This document shows, one piece after another, positions 1 through 7,671 of a stretch of 36,666 bases of DNA. A program made the position numbers and the translations under genes. Under the pieces are notes generated by a model that searched no databases, was not told where the DNA came from, and was given only the letters and a program-made list of their open reading frames with translations. The stretch's first letter is position 1, and every line of letters begins with the position of its first letter. The stretch is taken from contig NVTW01000013.1 in NCBI GenBank assembly GCA_002401725.1, forward strand, positions 3,761 to 40,426, given 5' to 3'. Origin of the DNA: Gammaproteobacteria bacterium. Lineage in GTDB: Bacteria; Pseudomonadota; Gammaproteobacteria; Enterobacterales; Alteromonadaceae.

Positions 1-78
1 ATTTTTTTGAAAACAACGAAAAAAATCGTATTTTTTCAGTTGCTCAATATCCGTACAATTTTAACATTATTGTATTAA

Positions 79-366
79 TTACAATTCATGTTCGTTTAAC
101 CAATTATTTAATAAACCGATTTGTCCATTTTTATAAGCAGCATAAGTTAAACGCACAGCATTACTCAAAATTATACTGTCAGACCAATTTGTTTGTTGCT
201 GAATGAGTTCATAACAAACTAACGCCTCGGCACTTAAATAACCACGCATTTCTTTTTTGCCTTGTGCTTTTTGACGCTCGCGATAGCGCTGTTGTTTTTG
301 AGCATTGGTTAATGGTTTATTCTTTTGTTTCACTTCAGGCATTAATGTTTGTTTTATCTCATCCAT
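79..366 (-). CDS. Small basic protein, possible ribbon-helix-helix type regulator
   Basis: This 95-residue protein is not confidently recognised. The first ~45 residues are rich in Lys, Gln and Arg (for example QQRYRERQ). They are followed by a short possible beta strand (MRGYLSAEAL) and two predicted helices, an arrangement resembling small ribbon-helix-helix or plasmid-copy-control type repressors. There is no signal peptide or membrane segment. The ATG follows an AAGGTGA ribosome binding site, and this start region is duplicated in tandem just upstream. The gene stands alone, divergent from fabA. A TTACGG-ATAA-CCGTAA palindrome lies in the shared upstream region and could be its own operator. 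The DNA-binding role is inferred from composition only. Confidence 0.55.
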   Translation of the reverse strand: MDEIKQTLMPEVKQKNKPLTNAQKQQRYRERQKAQGKKEMRGYLSAEALVCYELIQQQTNWSDSIILSNAVRLTYAAYKNGQIGLLNNWLNEHEL

Positions 367-414
367 TTTAAATCACCTTAATGTTTTATCTCAACTATTT
401 TAAATCACTTTAAT
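350..414. repeat. 32-bp tandem duplication covering the start region of the small basic gene
   Basis: Two adjacent 32-bp units (350-381 and 382-413) differ at about three positions. Read on the minus strand each contains GTGATTTAAAAT followed by TGAGATAAAAC. The gene-proximal unit contains the RBS and ATG. In the upstream unit the start codon position reads ATAG instead of ATGG, so only one unit can start translation. Confidence 0.8.
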
Positions 415-430
415 ATAGTGTTTTTTATGG

Positions 431-446
431 TTACGGATAACCGTAA
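431..446. promoter_or_regulatory. Palindrome TTACGG-ATAA-CCGTAA, possible operator
   Basis: This perfect 6-4-6 inverted repeat lies in the divergent region between the small basic gene and fabA. It has no T-tract and sits well upstream of both starts, so an operator is more likely than a terminator. The binding protein is unknown; autoregulation by the 95-residue protein is a guess. Confidence 0.35.
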
Positions 447-529
447 AACGGCACTATAACTTAACAAATCATTAAAAAACATCTTAATTTAGTATAAAAC
501 AGCTGTTTTTTCACTGTTCGGAGTTGTTT

Positions 530-547
530 AGTGTACAAGTGTTCGCT
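530..547. promoter_or_regulatory. FabR-like operator upstream of fabA
   Basis: AGTGTACAAGTGTTCGCT closely matches the remembered FabR (YijC) operator of gammaproteobacterial fabA and fabB promoters (AGCGTACAnnTGTTCGCT). It ends 34 bp before the fabA ATG, where a repressor site overlapping the promoter would be expected. FabR tunes unsaturated fatty acid synthesis, which fits the gene. Confidence 0.7.
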
Positions 548-581
548 AAAGTAGCGCTTCAAAATTTATAATGGTGTAAAC

Positions 582-1100
582 ATGATGGAACCACAAAGTT
601 CTTATAGCAAAGAAGACTTAGTTAAAGCCGGCAGTGGCGAAATGTTTGGTGAAGGCAATAGCCAACTTCCTTCTGATAATATGTTAATGATGGATCGTAT
701 CATTACCATCAACGAAGATGGTGGTGAACATGGTAAAGGTCAAATTATTGCAGAACTAGATATTTCTCCTGACTTATGGTTTTTTGATTGCCACTTTAAA
801 GGTGACCCTGTTATGCCAGGTTGTTTAGGCTTAGATGCTATGTGGCAACTTGTTGGCTTTTTCTTGGCTTGGACAGGCGGTCCGGGTCGTGGTCGTGCAT
901 TAGGTGTCGGTGAAGTTAAATTTACTGGTCAAATTTTACCAACAGCGAAAAAAGTTACCTTTACAATAGATCTAAAACGTGTAATTAAACGTAAGTTATA
1001 TATGGGTCTAGCTGATGGTACAGTGAGCGTAGATGGTAGAGAAATCTATTTTGCTAAAGATTTAAAAGTAGGCTTATTTGCTGACACCTCTAAATTTTAA
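582..1100 (+). CDS. fabA: 3-hydroxydecanoyl-[ACP] dehydratase/isomerase FabA
   Basis: FabA dehydrates 3-hydroxydecanoyl-ACP and isomerises trans-2 to cis-3-decenoyl-ACP. This is the branch point to unsaturated fatty acids in the cytosolic type II pathway, and it matters for membrane fluidity in the cold. The protein has 172 residues, the same length as E. coli FabA, and is alignable throughout. The catalytic His71 lies in [11 protein letters not shown] and the catalytic Asp85 in CLGLDAMWQ; the GEVKFTGQ and [10 protein letters not shown] segments are conserved. Two consecutive ATGs are present; 582 gives the E. coli-like length. It is a single-gene unit with a FabR-like operator upstream and a clear terminator downstream. 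Confidence 0.97.
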   Translation: MMEPQSSYSKEDLVKAGSGEMFGEGNSQLPSDNMLMMDRIITINEDGGEHGKGQIIAELDISPDLWFFDCHFKGDPVMPGCLGLDAMWQLVGFFLAWTGGPGRGRALGVGEVKFTGQILPTAKKVTFTIDLKRVIKRKLYMGLADGTVSVDGREIYFAKDLKVGLFADTSKF

Positions 1101-1131
1101 ATTTATTTTTCAAAGTTAAACGTTTAACAAG

Positions 1132-1164
1132 AAAAACCCAATAAAGGCTTCTTTATTGGGCTTT
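1132..1164 (+). terminator. Rho-independent terminator after fabA
   Basis: CCCAATAAA and TTTATTGGG form a perfect 9-bp stem around a GGCTTC loop. It is preceded by an A-run and followed by CTTT. It lies 37 bp after the fabA stop and also faces the 3' end of rmf on the other strand. Confidence 0.8.
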
Positions 1165-1205
1165 AGTTGGTTGGGTTTTAATTATTGAGTAGTAAAATTA
1201 ATTCG

Positions 1206-1382
1206 TTATTTAAAAAGTCCTTGCTGTCGATCTGAAATTGCTTCGCGCCAGCCACCTAGCCATTCTGATTTTATTTCTGTGCTTTGATAAGGACAAATTT
1301 CTTTAGAACGTCCTGCGATTCCTGCTTGATAACCTCGAGAAAACGCCCTGTTTTGGCGGTCTCGTTTTTGCCGTTTCATCAT
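1206..1382 (-). CDS. rmf: Ribosome modulation factor (hibernation factor) RMF
   Basis: RMF binds the 30S subunit near the mRNA exit and promotes 100S ribosome dimers in stationary phase. The protein is MKRQKRDR...RGYQAGIAGRSKE, then CPYQ and a WLGGWREA motif, almost identical to E. coli RMF (55 residues). The ORF track starts 26 codons too early. The real start is one of two adjacent ATGs at 1382 or 1379. An AGGAG lies 9 nt before the first and 12 nt before the second, so 1382 is chosen (58 residues); 1379 aligns exactly with the E. coli start. It is monocistronic and converges with fabA. Confidence 0.93.
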   Translation of the reverse strand: MMKRQKRDRQNRAFSRGYQAGIAGRSKEICPYQSTEIKSEWLGGWREAISDRQQGLFK

Positions 1383-1536
1383 ATAGTTCTTCTCCTGAGA
1401 TTCTATCGTGTATCTTACAAACACCTTATAACAAATAGTCAAAGACTTACGTTTTTGCAATGTTATTTAGATAAAAAATTTGAGTAAAATGATAAGTATT
1501 TGAAAGTGATTATATTAAATTTTATTATTTGAGTAC

Positions 1537-1572
1537 AAAAAATGGCTTACCACATACGGTAAGCCATTTTTT
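1537..1572 (-). terminator. Rho-independent terminator downstream of deoA
   Basis: AAAAAATGGCTTACC pairs perfectly with GGTAAGCCATTTTTT around a 6-nt loop (acatac). The hairpin begins about 22 bp past the deoA stop on the minus strand and has a T-run on either reading. It separates the cdd-deoA operon from the rmf promoter region. Confidence 0.85.
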
Positions 1573-1594
1573 ATGTTTTGAAAAAAGTAGCAAG

Positions 1595-2911
1595 TTAATC
1601 GACAATTTCATAAATAACAGGTTCAATTTCAACAATTTCGGCTGAAATTTCAGTGGCTGTTAAATATTGCTTAATTGCACGTTGTGCATCATCTGCAGAT
1701 TTCGCATGCACTTTAGCAATAACATCACCAATATTAACTTGTGTACCTTTCGGTAAAATATCGGTAAAACCAACACTATGATCAACACTTTGATGATGAT
1801 CTAAACGCCCACCACCTAAGGCAACAACCGACATACCAATATCACGCGTTTGCACACAGGTGATAAAGCCGGCGCTGGTTGCACAAATATCTTTAACAAC
1901 ATTAGCGGTACAAAGTTCTTGCTCATAGGTTGATAGGAAATTATTACTGCCACCTAATTCGCTGATCATTTGTTCGAAAATTTCAGCCGCTTTACCGCTA
2001 TCCAATGCTATTTGTGCTAAATCTCGACCTTGTTGCTGATCTTTAGCCACTTTTGATGAAACCAGCATTTGCGCGGCTAACGCCATAACTACTTGATGTA
2101 ACCTTGGCTCACGACATTTACCGGTTAAATAATCAACCGTTTCAACAATCTCAACAGCATTGCCCGCTGTTTTACCCAACACTTGATTCATATCGGTGAT
2201 CAAAGCCGTGGTGGCTACGCTTGCTCCATTGGCTACATCAACAATACTACGTGCCAGCGCTTTCGCATCAACTAATGAGGTCATCATCGCACCGTTACCA
2301 ATTTTTACGTCCATCACTAAAGAATCTAAACCAGTAGCAAGTTTTTTCGATAAAATTGACGCAGTAATTAGCGGAATAGACTCTACCGTACTGGTAACAT
2401 CACGAATTGAATATAAGCGTTTGTCGGCTGGTGCTAAATCATCAGTTTGCGAAATAATAGCGGTACCAATTTTTTTCACGGTATTTTTAAAGTGATCAAG
2501 CGACGGGTGAATATTAAAATTAGGGATAGCTTCTAATTTGTCAGAAGTACCGCCAGTATGCCCTAATCCTCGACCTGAAATCATCGGGACAAATGCGCCA
2601 CAAGCGGCAACAATAGGCGCTAACATTAAACTTACTTTATCACCTACACCACCCGTTGAATGTTTATCAACAATAGGTCCATCAATAAAATCTTGCCAAT
2701 TTAATACGGTGCCAGAGTTCATCATCGCTAAAGTAAATGCAACTTTTTCTTCATTTACCATGCCGCGTTGAAAAATAGCCATGGCCATAGCGCCAACCTG
2801 AGCATCGGTGAATTTACCCGTAACTAAACCATCAACAAAATGATTAATTTGAGCACTGCTCATGGTGTTATTGTCACGTTTGGTGCGAATAATATCTTGG
2901 GGAATATACAT
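1595..2911 (-). CDS. deoA: Thymidine phosphorylase DeoA
   Basis: DeoA phosphorolyses thymidine and deoxyuridine to thymine or uracil plus deoxyribose-1-phosphate in the cytosol. At 438 residues it matches E. coli DeoA (440). The phosphate-binding signature KHSTGGVGDK is at residues 83-92, followed by the conserved ISGRGLGHTGGT and ATGLDSLVMDVKIG segments. It starts 2 bp after the cdd stop, so cdd-deoA form one salvage/catabolic operon that delivers free uracil and thymine. Those bases would be the substrates of the reductive pyrimidine pathway encoded further right. The rutR-linked operator upstream of cdd suggests shared control. No key residue is missing. Confidence 0.96.
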   Translation of the reverse strand: MYIPQDIIRTKRDNNTMSSAQINHFVDGLVTGKFTDAQVGAMAMAIFQRGMVNEEKVAFTLAMMNSGTVLNWQDFIDGPIVDKHSTGGVGDKVSLMLAPIVAACGAFVPMISGRGLGHTGGTSDKLEAIPNFNIHPSLDHFKNTVKKIGTAIISQTDDLAPADKRLYSIRDVTSTVESIPLITASILSKKLATGLDSLVMDVKIGNGAMMTSLVDAKALARSIVDVANGASVATTALITDMNQVLGKTAGNAVEIVETVDYLTGKCREPRLHQVVMALAAQMLVSSKVAKDQQQGRDLAQIALDSGKAAEIFEQMISELGGSNNFLSTYEQELCTANVVKDICATSAGFITCVQTRDIGMSVVALGGGRLDHHQSVDHSVGFTDILPKGTQVNIGDVIAKVHAKSADDAQRAIKQYLTATEISAEIVEIEPVIYEIVD

Positions 2912-2913
2912 AA

Positions 2914-3384
2914 TTACGACTGTCCTTTTTCTTGAGCAGTTGAAGGTGAAGAATATGAAGCATTTTTTAAAGATTGTGGCGTAAAGGCATCTGGCAATAA
3001 GTCACTCACGCGCCATTTTTTACTTTCACCTAAATGATTTACCAAACTAATATGAGCATTAGGCTGCATAAATTCAGCGATAACTTGACGACAAGCGCCA
3101 CAAGGTGACGTTAATTGTTTTTGTGCTGTAAACACCACTAAAGCTTTAATATGACGTATTCCTTGCCCTACCGCGGTAGCAATACAATTACGTTCTGCAC
3201 AAACCGTTAAACCATAAGAAGCATTTTCAACATTACAGCCAGTAAAAACTTGATCATCATCGGAAACGAGTGCTGCACCTACTTTAAAGTGACTATAAGG
3301 CGCATAGGCGTGTTCACAAGCTTGTTCAGCTTTTTTATGCAGTTGTTGCCAGTTTATATCGTTGTTAGTTGTATTGGCTGACAT
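2914..3384 (-). CDS. cdd: Cytidine deaminase Cdd
   Basis: Cdd hydrolytically deaminates cytidine and deoxycytidine to uridine and deoxyuridine. This is the short, tetrameric-type Zn enzyme. The zinc/proton-shuttle motif CAERN has Cys62 and Glu64, and PCGACRQ supplies Cys95 and Cys98. The N-terminal FKVGAAL and GCNVENASYG segments are typical. It is slightly longer (156 residues) than the usual ~130 because of extra residues at both ends. The ATG follows GAGGTAAC. It is first in the operon with deoA (2-bp gap) and divergent from the rutR-like gene. Confidence 0.95.
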   Translation of the reverse strand: MSANTTNNDINWQQLHKKAEQACEHAYAPYSHFKVGAALVSDDDQVFTGCNVENASYGLTVCAERNCIATAVGQGIRHIKALVVFTAQKQLTSPCGACRQVIAEFMQPNAHISLVNHLGESKKWRVSDLLPDAFTPQSLKNASYSSPSTAQEKGQS

Positions 3385-3486
3385 TGTTACCTCTTACTAA
3401 AATAATTATTGTTTATTTACCACTATTTACAGTAGTATGTTTACATATTTAGTACAAACAAAGTATTTATAATAAAACACATTACC

Positions 3487-3500
3487 TGACCAAATGGTCA
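3487..3500. promoter_or_regulatory. RutR-type operator between cdd and rutR
   Basis: TGACCAAATGGTCA is a perfect palindrome that matches the core of the remembered E. coli RutR consensus TTGACCAnnTGGTCAA. It lies between the divergent cdd-deoA and rutR-like genes and could govern both. Three related sites occur before the F420 and dihydropyrimidinase operons. Confidence 0.75.
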
Positions 3501-3655
3501 ATTTCATTATATATAATAAAATACAAAAGGAAAGCATTGTTTTTAAATGATGATTTTTCTGATGAAAATTAACTGTAAAGCAATAATTTATTTACTCTAA
3601 TACGCATATAACGCAATATATAGCGGTGTCCTTAAATAACCATTTTTGCTAAAAC

Positions 3656-4318
3656 ATGACTAAACCGTTAAATGATAATACTGCCGAACCAAGTAAACCA
3701 CGTCGACGTTCAAAAACAAGAATTGCTCATGAAGAAAAAATATTAAACAGTGCTGAATTTATTTTTGCTTCGTATGGTTATACCGGTGCAACTGTTGAAA
3801 AAATTGCTAAGCATACTGGTATATCGAAACAAAATTTACTCTATTATTTTTCCAGCAAAGATAAACTTTATCGTGCGGTATTAGAAAATATTCTCAATAT
3901 TTGGTTAGATAAATTAAATTTATTAAATCAAGAAGGTGATAGCCCAGCAGAAAAGCTGAAGCATTATATTCGTGATAAATTAAAAATTTCGCAAACGCAT
4001 CCCAATGGCTCAAAAGTTTTTGCTAACGAAATTATTAATGGTGCACCACACATTGGCGATTATTTAAGTAATAATTTGAATAAAAAATTACAAGCCGATG
4101 TTGATTTAGTCAAGCAATGGATAGCAGATGGAAAAATAGATGTTATTGACCCTTATCATTTGTTTTTTATGATCTGGGCTTCTACGCAAACTTATGCAGA
4201 TTTTTCTACCCAAATTCAACTAGTGCTTAATAAAGACAAGTTAACTGAACAAGATTTTGATAAAGCAGGAGATTTTTTGTGTCAGGTGATCTTGAAAGGC
4301 ATAGGACTAAAAATATAG
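3656..4318 (+). CDS. rutR: RutR-like TetR-family pyrimidine-responsive regulator
   Basis: This 220-residue TetR-family repressor resembles E. coli RutR throughout. The helix-turn-helix lies around residues 45-66 (VEKIAKHTGISKQNLLYYF). The C-terminal ligand domain has the RutR-typical EIINGAPHIGDYL and HLFFMIWASTQTYADF segments. E. coli RutR binds uracil or thymine and releases TTGACCAnnTGGTCAA sites. A matching palindrome lies in its own upstream region. The Arg/Lys-rich N-terminal tail is longer than in E. coli. The ATG lacks a recognisable Shine-Dalgarno sequence. By context it is the probable regulator of cdd-deoA, the F420 operon and the dihydropyrimidinase operon; the ligand is inferred from homology. 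Confidence 0.85.
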   Translation: MTKPLNDNTAEPSKPRRRSKTRIAHEEKILNSAEFIFASYGYTGATVEKIAKHTGISKQNLLYYFSSKDKLYRAVLENILNIWLDKLNLLNQEGDSPAEKLKHYIRDKLKISQTHPNGSKVFANEIINGAPHIGDYLSNNLNKKLQADVDLVKQWIADGKIDVIDPYHLFFMIWASTQTYADFSTQIQLVLNKDKLTEQDFDKAGDFLCQVILKGIGLKI

Positions 4319-4325
4319 GTTGAAG

Positions 4326-4380
4326 CTTACGTTACATGGATGTAATTTCCTAGACAATGCAGGAGCATATTGTCCTGCAT
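4326..4380. repeat. Small hairpin repeat, also found nested in the repeat copy at 35733-35901
   Basis: The segment contains ATGGATGTAA and then AGACAATGCAGGAGCATAT. Its end forms an 8-bp stem, ATGCAGGA (4357-4364) with TCCTGCAT (4373-4380). A close relative is inserted in the repeat element at 35781-35838. It lies just after the rutR-like stop and might also act as a weak transcription end. Confidence 0.55.
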
Positions 4381-4438
4381 CAAGAATTGTCGCAGCAAGA
4401 AACATTGTAGAAAACACAAAAATACTTTTCACTTTATA

Positions 4439-4571
4439 CCTATGCAGATAACTAAGATATTGATTATAATCGTCATCTTCGAGAAGCTTTTATCGAAGAT
4501 TTCATGTTTTTTGACAGAGATCCCCGCTAAAAAAACTGCGGGAATGACGATCCTGAGCTAAGTACATTGCC
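4439..4571 (-). repeat. MITE-like dispersed element, copy B
   Basis: This ~133-bp element is the reverse complement of the copies at 17804 and 35733. The inner 83 bp (4469-4551) is bounded by ATCGTCATC and AATGACGAT. Outside are the shared arms (CCTATGCAGATAAC at one end, TCCTGAGCTAAGTACATTGCC-like at the other). Inside are two stems, one of the CCCCGC/GCGGG type and one of the ATCTTCGA/TCGAAGAT type. It carries no gene; the 63-aa ORF in the track at 4370-4561 is read through this repeat and is not credible. Confidence 0.75.
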
Positions 4572-4587
4572 AATGTTTTGTTTTAAT

Positions 4588-5832
4588 CTATTGAACAATC
4601 GCTTGCGCTAATACCGCTTGAAACAATACATCGCAACCCGCAGCAATATCTTCTGGGGTGGCATTTTCCGCTTCATTGTGACTAATACCATTTTCACACG
4701 GCACAAATACCATTGCCGTTGGCGCAACACGAGCAATATAACAAGCATCATGCCCTGCTCCACTAACTATACGGCGAGCACTATAACCCGAAGCCTCTGC
4801 AGCATTCGCTACTGACTCAACACAACGTTGATCAAAGTGAACTGCTGGCGAATGCCAAATTTGTTCAAACTGCATAGTTAAGCCTAAATCATTTGCAATT
4901 TCCTCACTCATTTCACGGAGTTTAGCATCCATTTTCAGCAAAACTTCATCATCAGGATGTCTAAAATCGATAGTAAAAAACACTTCGCCAGGAATAACAT
5001 TGCGTGAATTAGGCATTACTTGCATCAAACCGACTGTTGCACAAGCATTAGGCAAATGTTCAAGACCAATGTCATTGACTAAAGTCGTGATTTTAGCCGC
5101 ACCTAACAGCGCATCTTTACGACTTAACATCGGTGTTGGCCCAGCGTGAGATTCAACACCTGTTAGCGTTACCTCATACCAGCGTTGACCTTGCGCGCCA
5201 GTGACTACGCCGATAGTTTTTTCTTCATCTTCTAAAATGGGGCCTTGTTCAATGTGTGCTTCAAAAAACGCTTTAAGTTCACGCTTGCCAACTTCTTCTT
5301 GACCAGCATAACCAATACGTTTTAATTCTTCACCCATAGTAATTCCATCGAGATCAGCACGGCTTAAGCCATAGTCAAGATCGAATACTTCTGCAAACAC
5401 ACCCGAAGCTACCATCGCAGGTGGAAAACGTGAGCCTTCTTCATTTGTCCACACAGATGCCTCGACCGCATGTAAAGTATCAATATTGTGTTCGTTTAAG
5501 CTGCGAATAACTTCTAAGCCCGAAAGTACGCCATAAATGCCATCAAATTTACCGCCGGTTGGTTGGCTATCGATATGACTGCCCATTACCACAGGCGGTA
5601 AGCTATCATCAGTGCCAGCACGACGAGCAAAAATATTGCCCATTTTATCTATTTTTATGGTGCAATTTTGCGCTTTACACCAGCTAATAAATAAATCACG
5701 CGCTTGTTTATCTAAATCGGTTAACGCTAGGCGACAAACACCACCTTTTTTTGTCGCGCCAATTTTAGCCATGTCCATGAGGCTATCCCACAAACGTTGA
5801 CCATTAATTTTTTTCACGTATTTAGTTGTCAT
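4588..5832 (-). CDS. Zn-dependent M20-family N-carbamoyl amidohydrolase (hydantoinase/carbamoylase family)
   Basis: The family contains allantoate amidohydrolase, N-carbamoyl-L-amino acid hydrolase and yeast-type beta-ureidopropionase, all of which cleave a ureido or carbamoyl group. Two-metal ligands are visible: His86 (MGSHIDSQP), Asp97 (GGKFDGIYG), the Glu pair at 131-132 (NEEGSRF), and later His residues in FEAHIEQGP and GAGHDACYIA. The ORF track start (5895) is too early; GGAGG precedes the ATG at 5832, giving 414 residues and a 19-bp gap after the LLM gene. It is last in the F420 operon. Allantoate already has a dedicated allantoicase in the purine operon, so N-carbamoyl-beta-alanine or -aminoisobutyrate is the better guess. 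The exact substrate is not readable from sequence. Confidence 0.85.
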   Translation of the reverse strand: MTTKYVKKINGQRLWDSLMDMAKIGATKKGGVCRLALTDLDKQARDLFISWCKAQNCTIKIDKMGNIFARRAGTDDSLPPVVMGSHIDSQPTGGKFDGIYGVLSGLEVIRSLNEHNIDTLHAVEASVWTNEEGSRFPPAMVASGVFAEVFDLDYGLSRADLDGITMGEELKRIGYAGQEEVGKRELKAFFEAHIEQGPILEDEEKTIGVVTGAQGQRWYEVTLTGVESHAGPTPMLSRKDALLGAAKITTLVNDIGLEHLPNACATVGLMQVMPNSRNVIPGEVFFTIDFRHPDDEVLLKMDAKLREMSEEIANDLGLTMQFEQIWHSPAVHFDQRCVESVANAAEASGYSARRIVSGAGHDACYIARVAPTAMVFVPCENGISHNEAENATPEDIAAGCDVLFQAVLAQAIVQ

Positions 5833-5851
5833 AATTTGTTCCTCCAAACCT

Positions 5852-6856
5852 TTATTGACTAAAAGTTGGAATAATATGTTTACCATATTGTTCAATGATC
5901 AATTCTTCATCACCACTATCAAGGTAAATATTAAATTGCGTGGTACCAACTTCCTCTAACTCTTTTAGTTTTGCAATATGTTGATCAACGTTTCCTAGCA
6001 CACTAAAACTTTCAACGACATCAGGGGTAATAAAATCTAAATAGGGATTGTCACTTTGACCATGCTTTGAATAATCGTAACCACGACGTTTTTCAATATA
6101 TGAGGTTAAACTTTTTGGTACTAAACCTGATTCAGAACCATATTTTTCAACAATATCGGCAACATGATTACCCACCATTGCAGGGAACCACTTAGTTTGT
6201 TCAACACAATAATCCATTTCACCAAAATAAGCAGGCGCAGAAGCAATAACTTCATAGTTTGACATATCGCGCCCCGCAGCCTTACCGGCGTTAAGCGCTT
6301 GCTCAGCAAACCACTTAACTAACTGTGGTTCAGCAATTTGTAAAACCACACCATCACCCACTTCACCCGCAGTTTTCAAGGCTTTAGGTCCATAAGCTGC
6401 CACATAAACAGGTAATTCATAACCAACTGCCCAAGGTAATTTTACTGGTTCTGGAGATTCACCATATTGAACTTCTTCACCACGCACCATCGCTTTAACT
6501 TTGGTCGTAAATTCTGCTAAACGCGCGAGGTTAGCCGGCTTTTTACCCATAACACGCATCGCACTATCACCACGGCCTAAACCAATATGAAAACGACCAT
6601 TACTTTGCAATGCTAAACTTCCAAATAAGCTTGCGGCTACTGACCAATCACGCGAGTTAGGGTTAGTAACACAAGGGCCAAAACTCATTTTTTTCGTATG
6701 TTCCATGCACATCGCCATAGCGACAAAACTTTCACGCCACAATATATGTGAGTCATAAAACCAGCAATGGGTAAAGCCGGCAGCTTCAGCTTGTTTAACT
6801 AATGCTCTTGCACGGTCTGGGCTAACAAAGCCTTTAAAAGTGATACCAAATTTCAT
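5852..6856 (-). CDS. LLM-class F420-dependent oxidoreductase (CPS_4043/TIGR03842-like)
   Basis: This 334-residue luciferase-like TIM-barrel protein is related to F420-dependent methylenetetrahydromethanopterin reductase (Mer). Visible family features are the N-terminal MKFGITFKGF strand, FGPCVTNPNSRDWSVAAS, GRFHIGLGRGDSAMR and LPVYVAAYGPKALKTAGEVGDG. I recall the TIGRFAM family named after Colwellia CPS_4043, of unknown function, as the best fit. The start follows GAAGGAAG. It sits behind npdG and before the carbamoylase in the F420 operon and is the only F420-using candidate in the window. No dihydropyrimidine dehydrogenase (PreA/PreT) is encoded here, so it is proposed to reduce uracil/thymine to the 5,6-dihydro forms using F420H2. 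That function is inference. Confidence 0.85.
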   Translation of the reverse strand: MKFGITFKGFVSPDRARALVKQAEAAGFTHCWFYDSHILWRESFVAMAMCMEHTKKMSFGPCVTNPNSRDWSVAASLFGSLALQSNGRFHIGLGRGDSAMRVMGKKPANLARLAEFTTKVKAMVRGEEVQYGESPEPVKLPWAVGYELPVYVAAYGPKALKTAGEVGDGVVLQIAEPQLVKWFAEQALNAGKAAGRDMSNYEVIASAPAYFGEMDYCVEQTKWFPAMVGNHVADIVEKYGSESGLVPKSLTSYIEKRRGYDYSKHGQSDNPYLDFITPDVVESFSVLGNVDQHIAKLKELEEVGTTQFNIYLDSGDEELIIEQYGKHIIPTFSQ

Positions 6857-6895
6857 TTTAATCTTCCTTCTTTGTTTTTTAATTTGTGTTTTTTT

Positions 6896-6913
6896 GTTGG
6901 AATAAATTCCAAC
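6896..6913. repeat. Dispersed palindrome GTTGGAATAAATTCCAAC, copy 1
   Basis: An 18-bp near-perfect inverted repeat lies in the 80-bp gap between npdG and the LLM gene. Two further copies are at 23112 and 24071. The following CCTAC is shared with the copy at 23112, so this looks like a small dispersed repeat and not merely a gene-specific hairpin. Confidence 0.65.
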
Positions 6914-6936
6914 CTACGATTGATTTATCAATAAAT

Positions 6937-7671
6937 TTACGGTGCCCAAATTTTAATGCCGGCATTTTTAAATGGTACCGCTTTAGAAATATTTAAACGA
7001 ATTAGCATCGGGGTGATCGCTTCAACACAACGCGCGTTATATGCCGGCCCCACGTTATACGCACTTACACCCAATAATTTGATCAAAGCAATCACTTGTT
7101 TTTTAGCTGGCATATCATTACCACACACTAAAATATCGCAATTAATCGTTTTATCGAGTGCATTTAAGGTATGCGCCGAAACATTATGCAATGCACCAAC
7201 GACAGGTATTTCATCACCTAATAACACTTGTGCTGCTTCGGTGGCTGAACCTTCAACCGGCATAGTAACTGCTTTAGGATTACCTTCGGCTAATGGCACT
7301 ACGATATCGATTAAAATTTTGCTTACTAAACCAAATTTAATATCGTTTAACGTCGCATGGTGCGCACTATATGGCACAGCTAAGATAACAAGTTGGCTTG
7401 CTGCCTCTACCGCAGATATATTATCTTTACCTGAAATTTTCGTAAATTGTTCACTATTAGTTTCATTTACTAAACGCTGATTAAGTTCATCGGCAATATC
7501 AGCAGCACGTTCAGCACCACGAGAACCTATTACTACTTTTACACCAGCGAGAGCAAAACGCAGCGCTAACCCTTGCCCTTGCGGCCCTGTACCACCAATA
7601 ATAGCGATAGTTTGCTCTTGTGCTTGCTCTTGAATTGGTTCTTGATTTTGTTCTGGGGTTTGTTCGCTCAT
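6937..7671 (-). CDS. npdG: NADPH-dependent F420 reductase (NpdG/Fno type)
   Basis: The enzyme transfers hydride between NADP(H) and coenzyme F420, here probably regenerating F420H2. The Rossmann motif [15 protein letters not shown] and the NADP-phosphate-binding GSRG follow at about residues 24-53. The downstream [12 protein letters not shown] and [12 protein letters not shown] segments are typical of NpdG. It shares an ATGA overlap with cofE, so translation is probably coupled. The first ~20 residues are an unusual Glu/Gln/Pro-rich tract ([14 protein letters not shown]) absent from archaeal Fno. A start further inside would remove it, but the only in-frame ATG with coupling is this one. The 80-bp gap to the LLM gene holds a palindromic repeat. 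Confidence 0.9.
   Translation of the reverse strand: MSEQTPEQNQEPIQEQAQEQTIAIIGGTGPQGQGLALRFALAGVKVVIGSRGAERAADIADELNQRLVNETNSEQFTKISGKDNISAVEAASQLVILAVPYSAHHATLNDIKFGLVSKILIDIVVPLAEGNPKAVTMPVEGSATEAAQVLLGDEIPVVGALHNVSAHTLNALDKTINCDILVCGNDMPAKKQVIALIKLLGVSAYNVGPAYNARCVEAITPMLIRLNISKAVPFKNAGIKIWAP

Noticed and set aside
1-78. Possible feature at the left edge
   Set aside because: Only AT-rich sequence downstream of the small basic gene; no stem, promoter or ORF that could be supported.
1284-1487. 67-residue plus-strand ORF opposite rmf
   Set aside because: It is a shadow of rmf, whose protein is almost identical to known RMF.
4370-4561. 63-residue plus-strand ORF after the rutR-like gene
   Set aside because: It reads through the hairpin repeat and MITE-like copy B; the peptide has no family resemblance and no ribosome binding site was seen.
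4588-5832. Allantoate amidohydrolase assignment for the M20 enzyme
   Set aside because: Possible by family, but allantoate is handled by a dedicated allantoicase in the purine operon, and this gene is in the F420 operon; kept as an alternative only.
6956-7480. 174-residue plus-strand ORF opposite npdG
   Set aside because: Antisense frame of a clearly conserved gene; composition typical of shadow ORFs and no start signal.
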